Positions 17,981 to 26,672 of a stretch of DNA of 64,000 bases are shown here, in pieces; positions within the stretch are counted from its first letter, which is position 1; the number at the start of each line of letters is the position of its first letter. Position numbers and translations under genes: made by a program. Source of the DNA: Paenibacillus sp. DCT19. Its GTDB lineage: Bacteria; Bacillota; Bacilli; Paenibacillales; Paenibacillaceae. A model generated the notes under the pieces. The model saw only the letters and a program-made list of their open reading frames with translations, was not told the origin of the DNA and did not search any database. The stretch is taken from assembly GCF_003268635.1 (NCBI RefSeq), contig NZ_CP029639.1, forward strand, positions 5,405,501 through 5,469,500, read 5' to 3'.

Positions 17981-18955
17981 ATGAAACAAGTGACCAAAGG
18001 CCAATGGAATGGTTACGACACGTATATCCTACATAGCCGTGAATTGGAGATTACCCTGCTACCGCGTCTTGGAAATAATATCATCTCGATTCGCGATCTC
18101 GTGCAGGAACGCGATGTCGTCCGCAGTCCAGAAGAAGATGAGCTTGCATTTTATCTGCAGAAACCGTATCACTTCGGTGTTCCGCTTCTCATTCCACCTG
18201 GTCGAATTCATCGCGGACAATTCGAATATGAGGGCGTCCATTACCAGTTCGATCAGAACACAGCCAACGACAACCACATCCATGGTCTCCATCGCACGCA
18301 ATCCTGGTGTGTCAGTGACATTGAAGAGGATGAAGATGGTTGTGCCATCACTACGGAATTACTTACCGAGAACGAAGAGCACTGGATGGAGCAATTTCCT
18401 ATTCCACTCAAGCTAGAGATGACGTTTAGGCTGCAAAATGCCGTCCTGAGTCAGCATCTGCGCGTGACCAATTTGAGTTCAACTCCTGCTCCGTTTGGAA
18501 TGGGATATCATACATGGTTCCTCCTTGACGGCGCACCTGCCGAATGGACACTTCAACTGCCTGTATCAGGTTTATATTCACAGAATGAGGAACAGCTACC
18601 TACAGGTGATATTGCTGAGTTAGGTGAATGGTCTGCCTTGAACGAAGGTGTTAATATGCAAGGACGGAATTGGGATACACTTCTCAAGGCTGACGAGCAT
18701 CAACCAGCCATCGCCAAGCTCCGTCGTCAGGATGGGTATCTGCTGAATTATTCTGCAGATGAACGATACTTCAAACATTGGGTTCTCTATACCAAAGGTG
18801 AATCCGATCAATTCCTGTGCATTGAGCCCTACACTTGGCTCTCCGATGCCCCGAATCTGCCTTTATCAGATCAGCAAACAGGATTAATTCGACTGGAACC
18901 ACAGCAGCCAGTAGAGCTGGTTACACGGATTGAAGTTGTTCCTCCAGTAGAATAA
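17981..18955 (+). CDS. Aldose 1-epimerase family protein
   Basis: A 324-residue mutarotase-fold protein. It carries GVPLLIPPGRIHRGQF, HIHGLHRTQSW (a catalytic-type His region), a second His in GMGYHTWFLL, and FLCIEPYTWLSDAPN, where the Glu matches the family base. Members interconvert alpha and beta anomers of hexoses or hexose-6-phosphates. The ATG at 17981 follows AAAAGGAG, and 36 further codons of open frame upstream lack a ribosome site. The sugar specificity is not clear. It is a single plus-strand unit closed by the terminator at 19035. Confidence 0.88.
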   Translation: MKQVTKGQWNGYDTYILHSRELEITLLPRLGNNIISIRDLVQERDVVRSPEEDELAFYLQKPYHFGVPLLIPPGRIHRGQFEYEGVHYQFDQNTANDNHIHGLHRTQSWCVSDIEEDEDGCAITTELLTENEEHWMEQFPIPLKLEMTFRLQNAVLSQHLRVTNLSSTPAPFGMGYHTWFLLDGAPAEWTLQLPVSGLYSQNEEQLPTGDIAELGEWSALNEGVNMQGRNWDTLLKADEHQPAIAKLRRQDGYLLNYSADERYFKHWVLYTKGESDQFLCIEPYTWLSDAPNLPLSDQQTGLIRLEPQQPVELVTRIEVVPPVE

Positions 18956-19034
18956 TGTAACGAAGAAATAACTCTATCATGACTTCATCATACCTCACAG
19001 AGGTACGTTCTTTATTTTACCTATACAGCAAGAA

Positions 19035-19061
19035 GGCCGATCCATATTGGATCGGCTTTTT
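19035..19061 (+). terminator. Terminator of the aldose epimerase gene
   Basis: GCCGATCC pairs with GGATCGGC around ATATT and is followed by TTTTT. Confidence 0.9.
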
Positions 19062-19112
19062 GCATATATCCTTCACATCATTAACCCCTAAAATTTCCCT
19101 TTCGCCATATCA

Positions 19113-19142
19113 TGTATATTTCTGCATTCTCTAACCATACTA
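19113..19142 (+). promoter_or_regulatory. Sigma-G-type promoter of the second SASP gene
   Basis: TGTATA and CATACTA are separated by 17 bases, 30 bases upstream of the SASP start. The -10 element fits the sigma-G consensus well. Confidence 0.75.
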
Positions 19143-19172
19143 ACATCACCAACCCATAAGGAGGTGACACAC

Positions 19173-19406
19173 ATGTACGGAGGCCAAAACCAAGGTAATA
19201 GAAACAGCTCTAACAATCTGGTTGTTCCCCAAGCAACAGCAGCTTTGCAACAATTGAAAATCGAAGCAGCGCAAGAGCTGGGTGTAACCATTCCACAAGA
19301 TGGATACTACGGTAACTACACTTCCCGTGAGACAGGATCTCTGGGAGGTTACATTACTAAACGTCTGGTACAAATCGCTGAGCAGCAATTATCGGGTCGT
19401 TCTTAA
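19173..19406 (+). CDS. Alpha/beta-type small acid-soluble spore protein (second copy)
   Basis: A 77-residue SASP, almost identical to the one at 15633 from SSNNLVVPQATAALQQLK to the C-terminus, including the GPR site region SRETGSLGG. The N-terminus differs (MYGGQNQGNRN). The ATG at 19173 follows AAGGAGGTGACACAC. The product binds and protects DNA in the forespore and is degraded on germination. A sigma-G promoter precedes it and a terminator follows. Confidence 0.95.
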   Translation: MYGGQNQGNRNSSNNLVVPQATAALQQLKIEAAQELGVTIPQDGYYGNYTSRETGSLGGYITKRLVQIAEQQLSGRS

Positions 19407-19437
19407 GAACTCGAACGCATGCTTAAGTTGATAAAGC

Positions 19438-19470
19438 TAAAAGCGGCCTTCTTCAGAAGTGCCGCTTTTG
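19438..19470. terminator. Terminator after the second SASP gene
   Basis: AAAAGCGGC and GCCGCTTTT pair around CTTCTTCAGAAGT. The symmetrical A/T flanks could serve both the SASP gene and the convergent 19484 gene. Confidence 0.75.
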
Positions 19471-19483
19471 GTTATGCTGGCGC

Positions 19484-19897
19484 TTAGGAAGTTGATTCCA
19501 TTCCTGAATCCTTGTATGTATTAGTCCTAGGATAACGAATCATTAAGTTAGCCATATTGTAATTGGATTCCATCGTTGCATCTACCAGAATCATGCCTTG
19601 TCTTACTGTAAAATCGTAAGAAATTTCTCCATGCGTCCAGTTCTTCTTGAATTTCAATGTTTCTAATGCCATAACCCGGAAAGAAGATCGCTGAGCTTCA
19701 TTCAATCCCTCATTTTCCACTTCCAACTGTCCATTCCGTCCAGTTATCGGATTATGTCGAATTCCAAATTTCCCAATTACGTTATTTCGTATTTGCACAA
19801 AAACTACACCTGAATCTAACCCTGCCAACTCATTATCTAGCTCTTTGAACACCAGATCTAACTGTCGTGCTAATGAAAGCTGGTCAATTTTTACCAT
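19484..19897 (-). CDS. Hypothetical protein, 137 residues
   Basis: Not recognised. It is a soluble, mixed-charge protein without a signal peptide or membrane helix. The N-terminal half is helical (LARQLDLVFKELDNELAGL). The second half has alternating hydrophobic strands (ALETLKFKKNWTHGEISYDF, GMILVDATMES). The GGAGGAGC ribosome site before the ATG supports a real gene. Its terminator may be shared with the convergent SASP gene. Confidence 0.65.
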   Translation of the reverse strand: MVKIDQLSLARQLDLVFKELDNELAGLDSGVVFVQIRNNVIGKFGIRHNPITGRNGQLEVENEGLNEAQRSSFRVMALETLKFKKNWTHGEISYDFTVRQGMILVDATMESNYNMANLMIRYPRTNTYKDSGMESTS

Positions 19898-20096
19898 ATT
19901 GCTCCTCCTTTATGCACTTCATCCCTTCGTAACAAGGACTTACGACTCATTATATGACAATATATATGGTCATTCAACAACATCAAACAAACTTGGGTAT
20001 TTATTACTATGGTTTGCACAATTAATTGCCATTCTTCCGCTTAAAACTGAGTTTTTTCTCTGTATTGCGACAAAATAATCGCATCTGTCATGTCAG

Positions 20097-20142
20097 AAAA
20101 AAAGACTGCCACCCCATCATATTTCATTGGGCTAGCAGTCTT
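20097..20142 (-). terminator. Terminator downstream of pepF
   Basis: On the reverse strand AAGACTGC and GCAGTCTT pair at the base of a longer interrupted stem and are followed by TTTTTTT. It lies about 110 bases after the pepF stop. Confidence 0.75.
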
Positions 20143-20200
20143 ATAACGTTATATAAATCGCAATTTCATATCGGTAAATATCAACCATAGTCTATACATG

Positions 20201-20248
20201 CATGTTCAAAAGGGCTTAATCAAAAGTGGGCTTGTTGAACAACCTTTA
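20201..20248. repeat. Minimal remnant of the MITE-like repeat
   Basis: TGTTCAAAAGGGCTT and, in inverted orientation, GGTTGTTCAACAAGCCC form the two ends of a hairpin of under 50 bases. It resembles only the terminal repeats of the 10792 element. It lies between pepF and its terminator. Confidence 0.45.
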
Positions 20249-20254
20249 TGGTGC

Positions 20255-22054
20255 TTATTGGTGATTTTCCGTCATCTCAAGGAACTGTTCAATATCAGCA
20301 ACAACTAAATTGGCGGCATTTTGCCAGAATTCAGGCTGGGTTAGGTCTGTTCCCAGATGTTTATGTGCCAACTGTTCTACCGTCATCCGACCCGTATCTC
20401 TCAGCAAGTCATCATATTTATCCGCAAAGGCTGTTCCCTCTTGCTGTGCTCTAGCATAAATTCCTGCACTGAACATATAACCAAACGTGTACGGGAAGTT
20501 ATAGAAAGGTACACCTGTCAGATAGAAATGCAGCTTCGATGCCCAGAAATGCGGATGATCGGATGCCAACACACCACAGAATGCTTCTTGCTGAGCATCA
20601 ACCATTAATTTGGACAGTTCATCAGCACTAACAAGTCCCTTTTTACGTTGCTCGTAAAAACGATTTTCGAATAAGAAGCGAGCGTGAATATTCATAAAGA
20701 AGGCTACACTGCGTTGAATTTTATCTTCCAGCAAAGCCAACTTCTCTTGCTCATCCGTCGCCGCCTGAACAAGTGCATCTGCAACGATCAACTCAGCAAA
20801 AGTAGACGCCGTCTCCGCTACATTCATCGCGTAACGCTGATTCAGCGCAGGCAACTCTTCCATGATGTGCTGGTGGTATCCATGTCCTAACTCGTGAGCG
20901 AGTGTCGAAACATTTGATGGAGTCCCAGAGAATGTCATGAAGATCCGCGTCGCTTTGCTCAGCGGCAGAGATGTACAGAAGCCACCTGGACGCTTACCAG
21001 GACGGTCTTCAGCTTCGATCCAGCGCTTCTCAAACGCCATTTCAGCAAATTTTGAAAGCTTGGGACTGAACTTCGCGAACTGTTCGACAATATTAATCGC
21101 AGCTTCATCATACGTCACTTTGCCACCCGATTTTCCAACAGGAGCATCGACATCACTCCAACTCAGCTTTTCTACACCAAGAAGCTTCGCTTTGCGCTCC
21201 AAATACCGAACCAATGCAGGTTTGGCTCCGTTAATAACATTCCACATCGTATCGAGTGTCTGACGCGACATGCGGTTAATGGCCAAAGGTTCTTTGAGGA
21301 TATCATCCCAGCCACGCTTCTCATATAACTTCAGACGGAAGCCGGCAAGGTGATTCAGCGTATCCGCACAAAAATCCTCGACGTCAGTCCAAGCTTCTTC
21401 CCATTGTGCAAAAACCTTTTCGCGTACAGTACGATCACTGTCACTAAGCTTGTTGGAAGCCTGCCCTGCTGACAGCATGACCGTTTCTCCATTTTGCTCA
21501 AAAGGAATGTTAATCTTTCCTACAATGGTGTTATAGAATTTGCCCCAGCCATGATAACCATCCACACCTAAATCAAGGGCAAGACCTTCGAGTTCAGGTG
21601 ACAGCTTCTCACGAGCTTGTGTGCGACTTTCGTTCAGGACAAAAGATAGTGGCTCAATGTCATCCCGAGCAATCCATGCTTCCCATACGTGGTCTTCTGT
21701 TTCACTGAGTTTGTTATCAAACTGGGACTTACTGCTGTTCAGCATCGCTGCAAGGGAACTAATCGCTCCTTGAAGCTGTGTAGCCTTCTTGTCCTTCTGA
21801 TTCTGTGAAGAAAGACATGATACAAAAGCTGATCCTTCGGAAGTCCGAATGTAACAGCTCTGCAACAATTCCAAAATCGGATCAAATGTTTTCGTTTCTT
21901 CCAGATTGCTTGGTACTGGTGTTTCTCTCAGTAGTTGCTGAAGGTTGCGAACATCCTGCTCAAGCTCAACGAGGTATGCAGCAAATGACTCGGAGGAAGA
22001 ACCTCCACTAAAGATGGACTCCAGATCCCATACGGGATGTAATGGTGTTTTCAT
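20255..22054 (-). CDS. pepF: M3-family oligoendopeptidase F
   Basis: A 599-residue zinc peptidase of the M3B family. The active site HELGHGYH provides the HExxH zinc ligands, and the third ligand Glu lies in NVAETASTFAELIV about 25 residues later. The protein is cytoplasmic, with no signal peptide, and cleaves peptides of roughly 7-17 residues. The ATG follows AGAGAGGTG. In B. subtilis the pepF homologue yjbG lies near the truncated haemoglobin yjbI and the NAD kinase, and both also lie close by here. Confidence 0.93.
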   Translation of the reverse strand: MKTPLHPVWDLESIFSGGSSSESFAAYLVELEQDVRNLQQLLRETPVPSNLEETKTFDPILELLQSCYIRTSEGSAFVSCLSSQNQKDKKATQLQGAISSLAAMLNSSKSQFDNKLSETEDHVWEAWIARDDIEPLSFVLNESRTQAREKLSPELEGLALDLGVDGYHGWGKFYNTIVGKINIPFEQNGETVMLSAGQASNKLSDSDRTVREKVFAQWEEAWTDVEDFCADTLNHLAGFRLKLYEKRGWDDILKEPLAINRMSRQTLDTMWNVINGAKPALVRYLERKAKLLGVEKLSWSDVDAPVGKSGGKVTYDEAAINIVEQFAKFSPKLSKFAEMAFEKRWIEAEDRPGKRPGGFCTSLPLSKATRIFMTFSGTPSNVSTLAHELGHGYHQHIMEELPALNQRYAMNVAETASTFAELIVADALVQAATDEQEKLALLEDKIQRSVAFFMNIHARFLFENRFYEQRKKGLVSADELSKLMVDAQQEAFCGVLASDHPHFWASKLHFYLTGVPFYNFPYTFGYMFSAGIYARAQQEGTAFADKYDDLLRDTGRMTVEQLAHKHLGTDLTQPEFWQNAANLVVADIEQFLEMTENHQ

Positions 22055-22234
22055 TAATTAGGCACCTCTCTCTACAGATTGAATAACAAATGACGAAACA
22101 ATGAACCCTATGAAGGCTGTGATTCCATTTTTCATTCAACACAAATGTAATTACCTGAATAAAGACTGGTTTTATGAAGACTGTATCTCTATACTAGAGG
22201 AATAGTTTAAGCTATTCTTTAGGAGGTAAACGTG

Positions 22235-22417
22235 ATGAAACCTTTACAAGTATCGGCTGACACAGCCGTAAAATTAGCGGAATCCCTTGGTGTGCCACTG
22301 GAACACTTGATGCATATGCCCCAGCATATCCTGCTGCAGAAAATTGCCGAATTAGCCAAAGCTGAAGCGTCCAAGCCAACTGCATCCGAAAAAGCCTCGG
22401 AAGGCGAACAGGAATGA
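22235..22417 (+). CDS. YycC family small protein
   Basis: A 60-residue protein with KPLQVSADTAVKLAESLG and VPLEHLMHMPQHILLQKIAEL, which I recognise as the YycC family of spore formers. The function is unknown. The C-terminal 20 residues are low-complexity and acidic (SKPTASEKASEGEQE). AGGAGG lies 8 bases before the ATG; a GTG one codon upstream is less well placed. Its stop overlaps the start of the next gene (ATGA), so the two are cotranslated. Confidence 0.8.
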   Translation: MKPLQVSADTAVKLAESLGVPLEHLMHMPQHILLQKIAELAKAEASKPTASEKASEGEQE

Positions 22418-22647
22418 TTCCTTTTGAGAACAGTTGGCCTTATGACATTGTGATGGGGGACATCTATGTACAGCAATGCCCGTTCTGCCATGCAAGCAAT
22501 GTGCTGCTGCCCCTTAAACCGAAAGAGCTAGTACGCATCCGTGAAGGCAAGAAGAAATTGCTGGTCTTTCCTTGTTGTAACGGGAGTATGACGGTGATTG
22601 ACAACGATAGTGACTACCTGCTGTCCAGCCGTCCTATTCGCAATTAA
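22414..22647 (+). CDS. Small Cys-rich protein, possible zinc ribbon
   Basis: A 77-residue protein not recognised by name. It has QCPFCHASNVLL and a second cysteine pair in FPCCNGSMTV, a CxxC...CC layout that could bind zinc. It starts inside the stop of the YycC gene and forms a two-gene operon ending at the terminator at 22677. Function unknown. Confidence 0.7.
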   Translation: MIPFENSWPYDIVMGDIYVQQCPFCHASNVLLPLKPKELVRIREGKKKLLVFPCCNGSMTVIDNDSDYLLSSRPIRN

Positions 22648-22670
22648 TTGAATTTAGTTACGATTGATGC

Positions 22671-23402
22671 TTAGATGGGGCTACGCTTAGTAGCCCCTTT
22701 TTCGGTTTCAATCATCTCTTCAGGCAGCTCCATTTTGCCAGAAATCATCTGTTCCCGCAGTAAGGCCCATTGTTCTCTTGAAGCACGAATCATGGCTGCG
22801 TCTGTAATACGCTTGTCCTGAATGACTCTTCCAAACCATTTGACCGCCTCATGGAAGCGACCTATCCTACGATTTAATTCCCCCAGCAAATAGAGCAATC
22901 TGGCTTCATTTCCACCTGTGCCTTCCCGCTCAAACACCCTCACATACGAGTCTAAACTAAACTCAAGAAATCGACGTTCCTGCTCATGATCCTCTCGGTA
23001 GCGGTACAACCAGGCAATATGATGAAGTAAACCTGCAACGACACGATCCTTCTCTTGGATCACTTGCGCACACAACAACCCAAGCTTATACGTTGCAAGT
23101 GCTTGATCAATCGTCCGTGCCCCGCTATAATCTCGTTTTTCCCAACGATTACCGATTTGATTTTTGAAGTTTTGCCGCTGTGTATCACTTAGTCGTTCCG
23201 TTGAATTCTCTGTCGAAGCAAATCCACATTCAGGACAGATGCGCACAACGTAAAAGTCCGGGTTCTCTAGTTTGTAATAGGCGCAGAAGTCGGAATCGGT
23301 TCGGTAAGGTCTCTTCAAACTAGGTCTTACCCGTGAAGTTTCAAACTCATTTTCACAATAATGACATGTTATTTTCACCTTATACAGCGGTTCTAGTTCC
23401 AC
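22671..23402 (-). CDS. DUF2225 family protein
   Basis: A 243-residue soluble protein. The N-terminus has paired cysteines CHYCENEFET and CPECGFAS, a zinc-ribbon-like arrangement with the tyrosine-rich YRTDSDFCAYYKLENPDFY between them, typical of DUF2225. The rest is helical and TPR-like (LDSYVRVFEREGTGG, LLYLLGELNRRIGRFHEAVKWF). Function unknown. The end of the gene lies inside the convergent terminator hairpin. The truncated haemoglobin gene lies 41 bases upstream in the same orientation, so the two may be cotranscribed. Confidence 0.85.
   Translation of the reverse strand: MELEPLYKVKITCHYCENEFETSRVRPSLKRPYRTDSDFCAYYKLENPDFYVVRICPECGFASTENSTERLSDTQRQNFKNQIGNRWEKRDYSGARTIDQALATYKLGLLCAQVIQEKDRVVAGLLHHIAWLYRYREDHEQERRFLEFSLDSYVRVFEREGTGGNEARLLYLLGELNRRIGRFHEAVKWFGRVIQDKRITDAAMIRASREQWALLREQMISGKMELPEEMIETEKGATKRSPI
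22677..22703 (+). terminator. Terminator of the YycC operon
   Basis: GGGGCTA and TAGCCCC pair around CGCTTAG, followed by TTTTTC. The stem overlaps the last codons of the convergent DUF2225 gene. Confidence 0.85.
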
Positions 23403-23443
23403 TCATTCCATCCCTCTCCCGTTTGCTTGCTTGTATATCGGAA

Positions 23444-23821
23444 CTAAGGCGTATTCACAAAGTGATGTGCCGGTCCCGATAAACGCTGCAAGATAAACGA
23501 ATGCAACGGTTCTTCAACACCGATCTGTGTCAACGCTTGATTCATACATGAGAGCCATGCTTCAGCTCGTTCAACCGTCACTTCAAAATGCATGTGGCGG
23601 GCGCGCATCATCGGATGACCATAGGCCTCAGAGAACAAGGCAGGTCCCCCGAAAAATTGAGATAAAAACATGTACTGTTTATCCATCACTGGCTGAATAT
23701 CTTCAGGAAACAATGGCGCTAACTGCTCATTCTGCATAACAATCGGGTAAAAGGCTTCTACCAAAGCGCGTACACCTTGTTCCCCGCCGAGATTTTCATA
23801 AATACTTAGCGTAGGTTTCAT
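23444..23821 (-). CDS. Group II truncated haemoglobin (YjbI-like)
   Basis: A 125-residue 2-on-2 globin. YENLGGEQGVRALVEAFY is the typical start, LSQFFGGPALFSEAYGHPMMRARH carries the proximal haem-ligand His (near residue 76), and WLSCMNQAL holds the conserved Trp. Such proteins bind O2 or NO in the cytoplasm. In B. subtilis and Staphylococcus the homologue stands near yjbH and the NAD kinase. NAD kinase is about 2 kb away here, but no yjbH was seen. Confidence 0.92.
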   Translation of the reverse strand: MKPTLSIYENLGGEQGVRALVEAFYPIVMQNEQLAPLFPEDIQPVMDKQYMFLSQFFGGPALFSEAYGHPMMRARHMHFEVTVERAEAWLSCMNQALTQIGVEEPLHSFILQRLSGPAHHFVNTP

Positions 23822-24042
23822 TGATTTGCCCCCACACTAGTTGTGTCGAATTTTGGCATATATTACACTCCTATGCTTAATTGTGAACTAAAATTATAGA
23901 CAAGGCTACATACACCCTAATCCTCATTCTATCAAAAAAAAACCAAAAGTCCTATCTAACATCACACAAGATATGGATTATTATTTAACAATTTTGCGGA
24001 TGACAACCTAATATGGACTTGCTCGCGACTAGATCATAACAA
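23822..24042. other. Intergenic region upstream of the truncated haemoglobin
   Basis: About 220 AT-rich bases. No gene or clear structure is visible apart from the presumed promoter of the haemoglobin/DUF2225 unit. Confidence 0.4.
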
Positions 24043-24075
24043 CAAAAAAAGCGCCAAACCTAAGGTTCAGCGCAT
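24043..24075 (-). terminator. Terminator of the small membrane protein gene
   Basis: On the reverse strand GCGC-AACC pairs with GGTT-GCGC and is followed by seven T. Confidence 0.85.
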
Positions 24076-24085
24076 CATTTATTCA

Positions 24086-24181
24086 TTAATAGCTTCGCCA
24101 GTCCTCTTCTTCAGAGCGTACAAGCGACGCACGTATAACGTATACAAAAGCACAGACTAGGACTCCGGTGACAAGACTCAT
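24086..24181 (-). CDS. 31-residue single-helix membrane protein
   Basis: The reverse strand encodes MSLVTGVLVCAFVYVIRASL followed by a short charged tail ending in DWRSY. It is one membrane helix with a basic then acidic C-terminus. The ATG at 24181 is 8 bases after GGATGGAG, and another ATG two codons upstream is too close to that site. A strong terminator follows directly, so the unit looks complete and deliberate. No function is known; it could be a small regulatory or sporulation membrane peptide. Confidence 0.6.
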   Translation of the reverse strand: MSLVTGVLVCAFVYVIRASLVRSEEEDWRSY

Positions 24182-24405
24182 AATCATCACTCCATCCGAA
24201 TTGAATTCACCCGTTAGCAGATTGAGGTGACGTTCAGGCGTTTTTTTCATTTTAGCATACATCATTTAAAAATACAGCCATTTTTGCAAGCGCTTTCTAT
24301 TGCTCATAGGTATTCATTTGTACTGTTTGTCCGCTTAAGCTCATATATTGATCGCACAAGACCTTATTCTGTCAAAAAGCCATTTTGCTAAAAAGGAGAG
24401 GGATC

Positions 24406-25683
24406 ATGTCTGCTCTAGGTAAGCTGCAAAAACTGACCCATGTCATGTTTATATTTGCTCTCCTCGTCCTCTGCATGCTCATGATTCTGTTTCCGGCAGA
24501 AACGTGGCAAGCGGGTGTACGCGGACTTGCCATCTGGTGGGACGTGTTATTCCCCTCCCTTTTCCCATTTTTAGTTTTGTCAGAGCTGCTCATCGGGTTT
24601 GGAATTGTTCATTTCCTCGGTACGTTACTTAACCCACTTATGCGTCCACTTTTTCGTGTACCGGGTAGTGGCGGGTTCGTATTCGCCGTCAGTTGCGCAT
24701 CCGGTTATCCTACAGGAGCCAAGCTGACTGCACAGTTGTGGGAACAGAAGTTGGTTACCCGAGAGGAAGGAGAACGCCTCGTTGCCTTCACCACCTCATC
24801 TGATCCCATTTTCATGATTGGTGCCGTATCTGTCGGCTTCTTCCATAATGTCGCAATTGCACCCGTGTTGGTTGCTTCACATTATGCAGCCGCATTTATC
24901 GTTGGACTACTGATGCGTTTCCATGGCAGAAGACCAGGACACTCCAATAAGCACTCAAATAACGAATCCACAGTTTACCCGTCACATCCAAAAAACATAC
25001 ATAAAAATAAGCTGAAGCTCGCCATTGAGGCAATGCATCAGGCACGTATGGCGGATGGTCGGGCTTTTGGCGAATTGTTGCGCCAGGCGATTGCCTCATC
25101 CCTTCGACTTATTATTATCGTTGGAGGGCTAGTTGTATTCTTTTCCGTCATCATGGAACTATTGGTACAAACAGGCTGGCTGGGTCTGTTATACCAATGG
25201 ACGGAATCAGTTTTAATTCATGCTGGGCTGCCCCCAGCTCTGTCCCAGAGCCTTGTAGGCGGGTTATTTGAAGTGACTTTGGGAGCCAAAGAAGCCGGAG
25301 CGGCAGGAGCAAGCATCCCCTTGATGTATAAGGCGGCAGCAGCAGCATTTGTATTGTCTTGGGGCGGACTCTCGGTTCACGCACAGATTATGAGCATACT
25401 GAGCAACACACCTATGCGTTATGGGCCTTTCCTATTGGCTAGAGTCATCCATGCACTCATCGCACCACTACTTGTGTTATTGTTGTGGGTACCGATCATG
25501 GGAACTTCTATGGATTTGCCTGCTTTTGCTCCGACTGTCCCTGATTTCTTACCATTTACATACACCCCGCACTGGGGGACGATTGTTATAACAGGTCTAA
25601 TCACCCTCGGGATCGTGATGCTCTTGCTGCTGCTCTGCTCCTTAATGATTTCTCTATTTTCAGACAGACCTGTAAAAAGATAA
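24406..25683 (+). CDS. ylbJ: Sporulation integral membrane protein YlbJ
   Basis: A 425-residue membrane protein with about eight to ten helices of the nucleoside-recognition (Gate) fold. WDVLFPSLFPFLVLSELLIG, FAVSCASGYPTGAKL and VGGLFEVTLGAKEAG are characteristic of YlbJ, which is needed for normal spore cortex formation. A charged cytoplasmic loop lies around residues 180-215. The ATG follows AAAAAGGAGAGGG. About 110 bases upstream, TGCAAGCGCTTTCT (24285-24298) resembles a catabolite-responsive element with two mismatches; that may be chance. Confidence 0.9.
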   Translation: MSALGKLQKLTHVMFIFALLVLCMLMILFPAETWQAGVRGLAIWWDVLFPSLFPFLVLSELLIGFGIVHFLGTLLNPLMRPLFRVPGSGGFVFAVSCASGYPTGAKLTAQLWEQKLVTREEGERLVAFTTSSDPIFMIGAVSVGFFHNVAIAPVLVASHYAAAFIVGLLMRFHGRRPGHSNKHSNNESTVYPSHPKNIHKNKLKLAIEAMHQARMADGRAFGELLRQAIASSLRLIIIVGGLVVFFSVIMELLVQTGWLGLLYQWTESVLIHAGLPPALSQSLVGGLFEVTLGAKEAGAAGASIPLMYKAAAAAFVLSWGGLSVHAQIMSILSNTPMRYGPFLLARVIHALIAPLLVLLLWVPIMGTSMDLPAFAPTVPDFLPFTYTPHWGTIVITGLITLGIVMLLLLLCSLMISLFSDRPVKR

Positions 25684-25786
25684 CCCGTTTCTCCATCTTT
25701 ATTGGCAGGAATATCAATCCAACGTTGTGTTCTTCTCCGGAATTGATTATCATCGGTAGTATAATGACCACAAAGGAGCTTTCATC

Positions 25787-26590
25787 TTGAGATACTATGT
25801 TCAAGACCGCGGAGACCAGTTATCGATTGATCTCAGTCAGCAATTTCACGCGCTGGCCAAAGAGGAAGGATTCAAGCTGGATGCAGAATCACCCGAAATT
25901 GTTGTCTCTATCGGAGGCGATGGTACGATGCTGCAGGCGTTTCATAACTTCATCGACCGGATCCCGGACATTGCTTTTGTTGGGGTTCACACAGGGCATC
26001 TCGGATTTTACGCCGACTGGAAGAAGGAAGAATTAAGAGAACTGGTAAGACTGATGAGCGGAAAAGGGGATTCGGATCATCTCAAACCCCGGATTGTGCA
26101 ATATCCGTTACTGGAGCTGGAGATTCATAAAAAGTCAGGCAATTCCTCTTATATTGCGTTAAACGAATTTACGTTAAAAGGGGTAGATGGTACCGTCGTT
26201 GCTCAGGTTGATATTAATGACGTTACTTTCGAAATGTTTCGTGGGGATGGCATCTGTGTATCGACGCCTTCGGGTAGTACGGCATACAACAAGGCACTTG
26301 GTGGTGCCATGGTGCATCCTACAATTGATGCAATCCAGATCGCTGAGATTGCTTCCATTAACAATCGCGTTTATCGAACGCTGGGTTCACCGGTTATTTT
26401 GCCGAAGCACCATCACTGTGATATCTTCTCACGGAAGGATCAGCGTCTATTGATGACGATTGATCACGTTAACGTTATGGTTGAGGATCTTATCTCTGTA
26501 CGTTGCCAAGTATCTAGTCATAAAGTTAGTTTTGCGCGGTATCGCCCTTACCCGTTCTGGAATCGAGTGCGCACAGCCTTTCTGGACTAG
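25787..26590 (+). CDS. nadK: NAD kinase
   Basis: A 267-residue NAD kinase. GGDGTML at about 43-49 is the phosphate-binding motif, followed by VGVHTGHLGFYADW, NEFTLKG and the catalytic-core TPSGSTAYNKALGG. It phosphorylates NAD to NADP in the cytoplasm. The TTG start is supported by AAAGGAG 8 bases upstream. It stands alone and ends at a strong terminator. Zwf and Gnd, which produce NADPH, are encoded about 4-6 kb away. Confidence 0.95.
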   Translation: MRYYVQDRGDQLSIDLSQQFHALAKEEGFKLDAESPEIVVSIGGDGTMLQAFHNFIDRIPDIAFVGVHTGHLGFYADWKKEELRELVRLMSGKGDSDHLKPRIVQYPLLELEIHKKSGNSSYIALNEFTLKGVDGTVVAQVDINDVTFEMFRGDGICVSTPSGSTAYNKALGGAMVHPTIDAIQIAEIASINNRVYRTLGSPVILPKHHHCDIFSRKDQRLLMTIDHVNVMVEDLISVRCQVSSHKVSFARYRPYPFWNRVRTAFLD

Positions 26591-26639
26591 CTTCATCACT
26601 TGCCATGCCAATGAGAATTATTCCATAGTAAAAAGCAAC

Positions 26640-26672
26640 AAAAAAGCGGCTCTTCTAAGAGCCGCTTTTTGC
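26640..26672. terminator. Bidirectional terminator between nadK and yutD
   Basis: AAAGCGGCTCT and AGAGCCGCTTT pair around TCTA, with A and T runs on both sides. The last yutD codons overlap the stem. Confidence 0.9.

Noticed and set aside
24285..24298. Possible catabolite-responsive element (TGCAAGCGCTTTCT) before ylbJ
   Set aside because: Two mismatches to the cre pattern as I remember it and no metabolic link with YlbJ, so it is noted in the gene entry but not called as a site.
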